64,000 nt of DNA, taken from the NCBI GenBank assembly GCA_054601695.1, contig BAAHQB010000024.1, forward strand, positions 124,001 to 188,000, in the 5' to 3' direction. Of the stretch, positions 1 through 64,000 are shown one piece after another. Under the pieces are notes generated by a model. It did no database searches and had not been told where the DNA came from. It worked only from the letters and a program-made list of their open reading frames with translations. The stretch comes from Amorphochlora amoebiformis (lineage: Eukaryota; Cercozoa; Chlorarachniophyceae). The position numbers were made by a program, and so were the translations under genes. The first letter of the stretch is position 1; every line of letters begins with the position of its first letter.

Positions 1-18
1 TATATATATATTTTTTTT

Positions 19-86
<68 letters not shown>
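1..86. repeat. (TA)n microsatellite at left edge
   Basis: Nearly pure TA dinucleotides with a T-run at 11-24. It lies in the intron upstream of the first visible BAR exon. Confidence 0.95.
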
Positions 87-93
<7 letters not shown>

Positions 94-106
94 CAATATC
101 TTGAAG

Positions 107-666
107 GCGGACAAGAACAAGTGGAAGGAGGCGCTTACTCGTTGCATGGCAGACAGACGGAAGAAAATTGGGTAAATTTCCCCAAAAATGAGTCGAAATC
201 CAGGCCCATTTATCCGATTTCTGTTGTCCCCTCCTCCTCCCACCAGGTTTAACTACATGTCCCGAGGTTCTGCCCTCATCAGCAACCGTCACAACAGGGT
301 AACCCATTGTGTTTATGTATTATGCATTTATTTAATATGTGTACGCGTATAATAATGAACTGCAATCCGAATGATTGCCCAAGCTTGTAATTGATCTGAA
401 GAAAAAGATTGAAAGGAATTCCACGAGTGACGCGTTGGTATCAGTCTCATGTTCGACAAATGTTCTTCCAGAAACTGCACAAGGGGGCAGTTTTCCACTC
501 CTACAGCTACGGCTCGACGGCGGAGGAGACAACGAAGGTACAAATGCACACATCTGGTGCAATTATACATGTCTTTCGTCTATGGTCATGTTGATATTTG
601 TATATTTCAATTTTTAGGCTTGTGTTATTGTGTTCATACGTGTTTTCATATAAATAGAGATATATA

Positions 667-717
<51 letters not shown>

Positions 718-762
718 AAATATATATATATATATATGTATGTTATATTATATGTGAAACAT

Positions 763-810
<48 letters not shown>

Positions 811-1302
811 TATAGATATAATATAATATATATATATTATATTATATGTGTGTGAAGCATAATACGGACATATACTTCCTTTAATCTGCATATTGCACAT
901 GTAAGTAATACACATATATATGTGTGTGTGTATAATTCAACATACATATGTTTTACATATATTTTATGTACGTACTTCCTTTAATCTGCATATTACACAT
1001 GTAAGTAACACATATGTATGTGTGTGTGTGTATAATTCAACATACATATGTTTTACATATATTTTACGTACGCAGACGGACACCGAGTTTTACGAGAAGA
1101 TGAGGCATATTGTACTTACCCGGTAATATATACACACATATATATATATATATATATACATATATGTACATATATATATATATATATATATACATACATA
1201 CACATATATATATATACAGAATATATATTATATATATATATATATGTGTGTGTATGTGTGTGTGTGTGTATGTGTGTACACGCACATATATAATATATAT
1301 AC

Positions 1303-1367
<65 letters not shown>

Positions 1368-1547
1368 GTATAATATGTGCGTTGTACAGGTCTTACTTCG
1401 AGGATTTGAGTAAACAAGTTAAGAATTATCTAGCAGAGCAGCAGTCCCTGGTACATACAATACACACGCTTAACTCCCTAAAACCAAACACCTTACGTTC
1501 AACTCCCACTCATATGTATCCTATATATCAATATATAACAATATATA

Positions 1548-1610
<63 letters not shown>

Positions 1611-1741
1611 ATATTAAAATACAAGTGTATATATTTGTATGTATATGTATATGTGTTCCCAGGTGAAGGCATCTACAAACTTCGCTGTCGGTATGAAAGG
1701 AGACTACAACATCGAGGCTCAGTGGTATACTGTACTGATAC

Positions 1742-1804
<63 letters not shown>

Positions 1805-1832
1805 TATATTTACATATTGCTTTTACGTATAC

Positions 1833-1910
<78 letters not shown>

Positions 1911-2028
1911 ATTAAATTTTCCTCCAGGTTCCAAGCCCTAGGAGCCACTTCCCACATGGCTGCCGTGCACTCTCACGAAATGCTAAGGTGTCCTACATAA
2001 ACAGATGTGTCACTATTTATGCAACTTT

Positions 2029-2108
<80 letters not shown>

Positions 2109-2130
2109 GTGTGTGTGTATATATATGTGT

Positions 2131-2196
<66 letters not shown>

Positions 2197-2289
2197 CTTA
2201 TGTGTGTGTATGTGTAAACATAGACATATGCAAATACACATACATGGGTATATTACACTGTATGTTTATATACGAATACATATATACAC

Positions 2290-2334
<45 letters not shown>

Positions 2335-2374
2335 CAGCCTCTTCTACAGTAGAAGTGTGATATCTTGTTTATGC

Positions 2375-2425
<51 letters not shown>

Positions 2426-2818
2426 TATACTAGATGGAAGTCGGTTTTATGTGTATATTATATACCAGATGGAAGTCTGTTACAGAGCTTCTAATCGACT
2501 CGATAACATGGGTGCTCAAAGGACCTGTATCGCTTGCTGAGAGAACAAAAGACGAGTAACTACTCTTTATATATATATTTCTATATATATATACATATAT
2601 ATAGATACATACATATTTATATACATATATATATATGTATGTGTATACATACATATATATATATACACATATCTATATATATATATATATATATATCGAT
2701 AACATGGGTGCTCAGAGGACCTGTATCGCTTGCTGAGAGAACAAAACACGAGTAACTACTCTTTATATATATATATATATATATATATAGATATATATAT
2801 ATATATATACATACATAC

Positions 2819-2890
<72 letters not shown>

Positions 2891-3040
2891 AACATGGGTG
2901 CTCGAAGGACTTGTATCGCTTGCTGAGAGAACAAAACACGAGTAACTACTCTTTATATACATATATATATATATATATATATGTATACATATATATATAT
3001 AGATATATATATATATATGTATATATGTATATATTATATC

Positions 3041-3075
<35 letters not shown>

Positions 3076-3142
3076 CGATAACATGGGTGCTCAAAGGACC
3101 TGTATCGCTTGCTGAGAGAACAAAAGACGAGTAACTACTCTT

Positions 3143-3186
<44 letters not shown>

Positions 3187-3305
3187 TATAATATACGTTA
3201 TCCTCTCAAGTATCCTGAGAGCTTCGAAGTGAGATTCTGACACGCAATAATATCGAGAGAAAAAAAAGGTTGGAATGAGAAACGTTACATATATATACAT
3301 ATATA

Positions 3306-3345
<40 letters not shown>

Positions 3346-3677
3346 AGCTACGAAAAGAAATGCTACGAACTCCAGCAAGTCAAGCGGCTCCTCGACAACG
3401 CACTTCACAAAAAAACACCTGATGTACGCAAGGTTTGGGACCTCGATTACTCTCAACTCCACCCTTAATCACAACTACCCTCACAACCATTTCTACCCAA
3501 ACTCTAAATCCAAGCCCTAAAGTCTCCTCCTCAAGTCGGCTGAAGGGTGAATATGTTGATCAGGTGAAGCAATATGCGGACCAAAAGAATCACGCAAAAA
3601 CAGCTTTTGAGCTGTCTAAGAAGAGAGCACTAAGGGGGTGCGCTGCACAGATACTTTTGATTAGATATATACATATA

Positions 3678-3712
<35 letters not shown>

Positions 3713-4171
3713 ATGTCATATATATATATATATATATATTCATACATATATATATATATATACATATACATACACATATATACACATATACATATATACA
3801 CACATATATATACATATGTATATATATATATATATACATATTATATACTCTGTATATATATGTATGTGTATATATATATATATATATCTCAAATGCGCTC
3901 AGGGCAAGAAAGATGGATCACGCAATCCACATGGGATTCATCGACAAGCTCAAACTATTTGTGCAAGTTCAGGTACCCCCCCTATGTAAACCTCACGTTT
4001 CACTCTCACTTCCCGTGAACTGACATGACCGATCTCACTATCCGCCACCTACAACAGGCCGACTTCCACAAAGACTGCTACTACGACATTCGGGATGTGT
4101 GGGCTCACCTGCACACGGAGGAGGCGATACCGGATGTATCAACTCCCAAATCGCCCGAGAAGAAGTTTTAA
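107..4171 (+). CDS. Amphiphysin/Rvs-like BAR-domain protein (5' partial, about 13 exons)
   Basis: Seen exons are about 107-171, 247-298, 384-433, 507-537, 1076-1122, 1390-1450, 1663-1724, 1928-1987, 2469-2555, 3348-3432, 3546-3637, 3903-3972 and 4058-4171. They join in one frame with GT..AG introns and give about 280 residues ending in a TAA stop. The read-through is helical, charged and heptad-like. It contains [36 protein letters not shown], a helix-hairpin segment [15 protein letters not shown], and near the end [20 protein letters not shown]. That last stretch is the F-x7-FV-x-AQ-x-FH-like helix 3 typical of BAR domains. BAR dimers bind and bend membranes in endocytosis and actin patches. 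No SH3 domain follows the BAR, as in Rvs161-type proteins. The start codon lies left of the window. The nearest subfamily is inference; the BAR call is fairly firm. Confidence 0.72.
875..1074. repeat. Two-copy 100-bp tandem repeat abutting a splice acceptor
   Basis: 875-974 and 975-1074 are near-identical, both beginning CTTCCTTTAATCTGCATATT. The second copy runs into the real acceptor (..TACGCAG) of the BAR exon at 1076. In the first copy the same place reads ..TATGTACGTA, so its acceptor AG is absent. Confidence 0.85.
2488..3150 (+). repeat. Four-copy echo of BAR exon 2469-2555 plus its donor
   Basis: The complete 87-nt exon is at 2469-2555. Its last ~45 nt, with donor GA|GTAACT and ~10 nt of intron, recur at about 2695-2763, 2886-2955 and 3076-3143. 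The copies are spaced 186, 190 and 189 bp, each followed by new (TA)n. They differ by only one to three bases (AAAGGACC, AGAGGACC, GAAGGACT). A shorter echo of the exon's left edge (AGATGGAAGTC) lies at 2433. The extra copies lack the true acceptor and would be removed as intron, but each keeps a usable donor. Confidence 0.9.
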
Positions 4172-17035
<12,864 letters not shown>

Positions 17036-17859
17036 TTTCGTCTGAGAAAATGAGCTTTGACGGTCACCCTGTTATATAAATGGATGTAGCGTCAGCCAGT
17101 GGAAACTTCCCGCTACTGTGGGAAACTTTTATTCCACTCCCGCGCACGCACCTGCTCTGAGGAAAAAAATCTCGGAGATTCCCCAGAGGGTCGCCAAGAA
17201 GGACATCGGCAGGACAACACTTAGTTTGGCTACACAGATTTACTTTGGCTACATTTGGGCGGAATCAGTTTATCTCTCTCCTAGAAATAAGCTTGATAAT
17301 AAGTTGATATCCAGCATATCTCAAATTAAATATGAATTGAAGAGAAAAGTTCGGCGGTTTGGGTGGGCGGTGTCTTTTTCTGAGAGGAAGTTCCGAGGGC
17401 CTCCACGAGGTTCATAGGCTTCAGCAAGCGCGTTTTTTTTCGTAAATTAGTCTAAACAAGATGTGTGTCACAATAATCAAGAAAAAACTGAGGGGGAACG
17501 TGGGATATACTACTGGCGCGGGTTAGTTGTCTCCTTCTCCCACATCGCCAACTTTTGTTGAACATACGAATATTTATTGCACACTGTATGTATGCGCATT
17601 GCGTCGAGTGGATAATACCGGGCTTAGATGATAATTTCAGTTTGAATGCGATGACAACTTGAATTAAATAATTTGAGTGCAACTAACAAATTCGCTTGGT
17701 CCTCGCTTTTGGGACTAGTGAGTGACAGCTGAACTATGATGGACATCGATGCTGGTATATATTGACTCTAGCTAATATAACTTAATCTAATTTAATATAT
17801 TTTATTAATCCGGGCCCCGGCAACCTGGCCAGTTATCAGAGACTAGATAGCTACTGACG

Positions 17860-17927
<68 letters not shown>

Positions 17928-18205
17928 TATAATCAAGACTAGTGAATTATACATATCAGTCATGATCATGATCTAGTATCTAGACGTAAATTCTAGAAAT
18001 ATCAGGTTATTCACGGATTCGAATCTTTGTAATCATCATAGTAATGTCAACGGCAATCTCCTGTATTTATAAATTATAGCTACTAGGTCCAGAGCTTCCA
18101 TAAACGCGTACGGTTTCCAAGACACTACGGTAGTAAGTCGACCAGTGGCCTCTCGATCTAGCTGCCATGACTGAGGCATGTGCTAGATCGATGGAGCTAA
18201 ACTAG
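17036..18205. other. Intergenic: GlyRS promoter side and GH3 3' side
   Basis: GlyRS transcription must start in 17.04-17.7 kb. A 99-codon plus ORF (17118-17417) and a 76-codon minus ORF (17452-17682) have no family signature, so I do not call them. A (TA)n tract at 17865-17925 and CTAG-rich unique sequence fill the rest. No clear TATA or CpG-like element was distinguishable amid the AT-rich background. Confidence 0.55.
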
Positions 18206-55957
<37,752 letters not shown>

Positions 55958-56282
55958 GCCGTCGCGCTTGCTTCGCGGGGCCGCCTGTACGAAATAAGTG
56001 TTAATTCTGATACTTTTACGTTAATTAATACATGCAGGTTTGTCAAACATAATCTACATTCAAATACGGAAGTGGATTCATGCATACGATGTAGGAGAAT
56101 TGAACGTCAGTTCATACGATGATATACATTGCAATAATGCATTTTAAGATTATTATTGGGTTAGTGTGTGGTTTTTGTGTAGTGTGACCGTTACTGTAAC
56201 TGTCGTGTCGTCGGTGCAGTTTCGTTCGACTCGTGTGCCTGATATTATGACATATATATAATATAATATATATTTATATATA

Positions 56283-56382
<100 letters not shown>

Positions 56383-56386
56383 TGTG

Positions 56387-56417
<31 letters not shown>

Positions 56418-56453
56418 ATGTGTGTATATATTATAATATATATGTATATATAT

Positions 56454-56487
<34 letters not shown>

Positions 56488-56587
56488 ATTATATGTATAT
56501 ATACACACATATACGTATGTAAAATATTTTATATTTAAGTATGTCTGTATGAAAATTTATACATCAAAATATAATACATTTCTATTG

Positions 56588-56671
<84 letters not shown>

Positions 56672-56674
56672 CTG

Positions 56675-56751
<77 letters not shown>

Positions 56752-56760
56752 ATTTATGTT

Positions 56761-56800
<40 letters not shown>

Positions 56801-57432
56801 GTATGTATGTATGTATATTTGTATCTATTTGTACATTTCTATATATGCAAATATATATCTTTACACATTCGTACAAACGTTTGCTTCCAAATTGACAACG
56901 AATCATATCTAAACAAGCTTCCACATACTAAAACTTCAACCTTCGTCTCCATGAGACACACTACGCCTCAGTGTTCGCAACATCTCCAATCTCCGATCGC
57001 TATTCCTTCGCGCGTATTCCGAGGCAACTTCGGCCCTTTATGTATACGTTCCGCGGCCAAGCCTTTCCTCGCAATGGCAGTCTCCGGTAGGAAGGAGAAG
57101 GAGTAAGGGGAGGACTTCTCGGCGAAACCACCCGTCAAGAAATACGAAGTGATTTTGTGCCGGCAACCGTGCCGCGCCCATCCCTTCTCTTCCGAAACTG
57201 TCACTCGAAACTGTCACAGTCACTGTAGCAAGAAAGTTCATTCGGGTATGGAATGCCTCGGATTTACAGGATATCTAGATAGGATATATCTGATATATCA
57301 AGAGAGATATCCCATTATTAAACATTAATTAATGATTCCAATCAATATACGCGCACTATCCATTCGTAAGTAACCGCCAGTACCGTCAGTACCGGTTTGA
57401 TAAAGCAAAGCGCCGTTGACCTCGTCTCCGTC

Positions 57433-57565
57433 ATGGCCATGTCGTTTGGGGGGGTCAGCGCCCGACCCGTGCTGTTATTTTTGGGTATTTCTTCGGTATT
57501 CCAAGAATGCTTTGCAGCAACACACTCCCGCGCCTTCCTGCGAGCATGGTCACGTGGACAGGCAC
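57433..57565 (+). CDS. Possible first exon (signal peptide) of the M28 peptidase gene
   Basis: The ATG at 57433 opens MAMSFGGVSARP, then a hydrophobic VLLFLGISSVF and FAATHS, which looks like a secretory signal with an A-x-A-like cleavage site. It lies upstream of, and on the same strand as, the M28 exons. I could not find a donor whose phase fits the exon at 58494, so another exon may intervene. An antisense ORF (57342-57668) also begins with a hydrophobic stretch. Low confidence. Confidence 0.3.
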
Positions 57566-57928
57566 GTGGTATAAGGCCGGGGGGGTTGGGTTTTACGCCG
57601 GGGTCAAGGGGCAGGGATTGGAGGAGGGTAGGGAGGGGGAGAGCTATCGGGATTGCTGAGGAGAGCATGTTCGATGATCTCGAGCCGTGGGTCAGTTTCT
57701 TTTTTTCCGAATTTCTTTCTCTTGATGATTGCTCGTATGGAGGGGGATACCCAACTCATTAGCGACGTGATTGTGGTTGGGGTGCAGACTTAGAGATTTA
57801 GATATTAAGAGGGGAGAAAGGAGGTATTTTCATCGGCCTGATGTTCGGTTTGGGGGGAATTTATCAAAGATACGTGAGAAGGAAGTACATGCAGACATAG
57901 ATATACAATATTTTCACATGATATATTA

Positions 57929-57989
<61 letters not shown>

Positions 57990-58076
57990 ATACACACATT
58001 ATATATATATATATATATATATCTCATAGATAAATACACATACATATATATATAGTCATATAACATAAATATATAT

Positions 58077-58111
<35 letters not shown>

Positions 58112-58113
<2 letters not shown>

Positions 58114-58131
58114 ATAGAGAATTATCTGTAA

Positions 58132-58192
<61 letters not shown>

Positions 58193-58208
58193 ACATAATT
58201 CTAAATCA

Positions 58209-58264
<56 letters not shown>

Positions 58265-58279
58265 AATTCTCTATCATAC
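58112..58279. repeat. Short inverted repeat flanking (TA)n
   Basis: TGATAGAGAATTATCTGTA at 58113 faces TACAGAAAATTCTCTATCA at 58258, with one mismatch in 19. The loop is mostly TA. Confidence 0.8.
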
Positions 58280-58315
58280 ATATATATATATATATATATA
58301 TTATATATGTTGTGT

Positions 58316-58381
<66 letters not shown>

Positions 58382-58493
58382 ATATATATATACATATATA
58401 CACACATTTTCACACCAAACCTTCTCCAATCGAATTTTCCTGAACCCTCCCCAGGAAGTGTTTTGAGTTCGAATTTTCCTGAAACCTTCTCAG

Positions 58494-63954
<5,461 letters not shown>

Positions 63955-63968
63955 GTAAAATACAAGGA

Positions 63969-64000
63969 ACCCTAATCCTAATCCTAACCCTAACCCTAAC
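63969..64000. repeat. Interstitial telomere-type repeat at right edge
   Basis: CCCTAATCCTAATCCTAACCCTAACCCTAAC runs off the window, starting about 15 bp after the donor of the last M28 exon. Confidence 0.85.

Noticed and set aside
2338-2348. Possible 11-nt micro-exon (CCTCTTCTACA) in the BAR gene
   Set aside because: Including it breaks the frame into the next exon; skipping it keeps the frame (AG|A TGG).
17118-17417. 99-codon plus ORF in the GlyRS upstream region
   Set aside because: No family signature, no splice or context support, and it overlaps the expected promoter. Chance ORF is more likely.
56968-57241. Minus ORFs of 67-78 codons and an overlapping plus frame
   Set aside because: Open on both strands in a higher-GC block; neither reading resembles a known protein or joins to flanking exons.
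57342-57668. 108-codon minus ORF with a hydrophobic start
   Set aside because: Antisense to a better signal-peptide-like plus frame. C-rich, without recognisable domain or splice continuity to either neighbour.

Overview
This is a window of nuclear DNA from an intron-rich eukaryote. Every gene is cut into short exons of about 30-200 nt with GT...AG borders. Almost every intron is filled with (TA)n microsatellite, with TG/CA and T/A-run variants. Telomere-type TTAGGG/CCCTAA repeats occur internally at 39.7, 61.5-62.0 and 63.97-64.0 kb. Proteins were read by joining exon pieces by eye. A secreted family-3 glycosidase, a secreted-type M28 peptidase and an amphiphysin-like BAR protein suit a heterotrophic, perhaps osmotrophic, microbe such as a zoosporic fungus or protist. 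That placement is inference; the species is not identified.

Layout. (1) About 107-4171, plus strand: amphiphysin/Rvs-type BAR-domain protein, 5' end outside the window. (2) 5762-17035, minus: complete cytosolic-type glycyl-tRNA synthetase in more than 20 exons. (3) 18206-31665, minus: complete secreted GH3 beta-xylosidase/beta-glucosidase. (4) 33167-55957, minus: one very large gene of about 45 exons and roughly 1,400 residues, with armadillo/HEAT-like repeats and a Ser/Pro-rich tail. Exon phases agree across nearly all of it; the family is not recognised. (5) About 58494-63954, plus: M28 metallo-aminopeptidase, running off the right edge, with a possible signal-peptide exon at 57433. The genes do not form a pathway. 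The GH3 and M28 products are both extracellular hydrolases; the others are housekeeping or cell-structure proteins.

The most striking signal is not a gene but a process. At 12 or more places, one edge of a real exon (a splice site plus 10-70 nt of coding sequence) is repeated as a tandem series inside the neighbouring intron, each copy separated by fresh (TA)n. I call these exon-edge echoes. The inner breakpoint lies inside the exon at a few bases of microhomology, and the outer one lies in (TA)n. Copies range from near-identical to strongly decayed. They carry extra donor or acceptor sites, so each affected intron holds a ladder of decoy splice sites. This looks like a recurrent mechanism of intron growth driven by (TA)n instability. 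Assembly error in (TA)n is the main alternative and must be excluded with spanning long reads.
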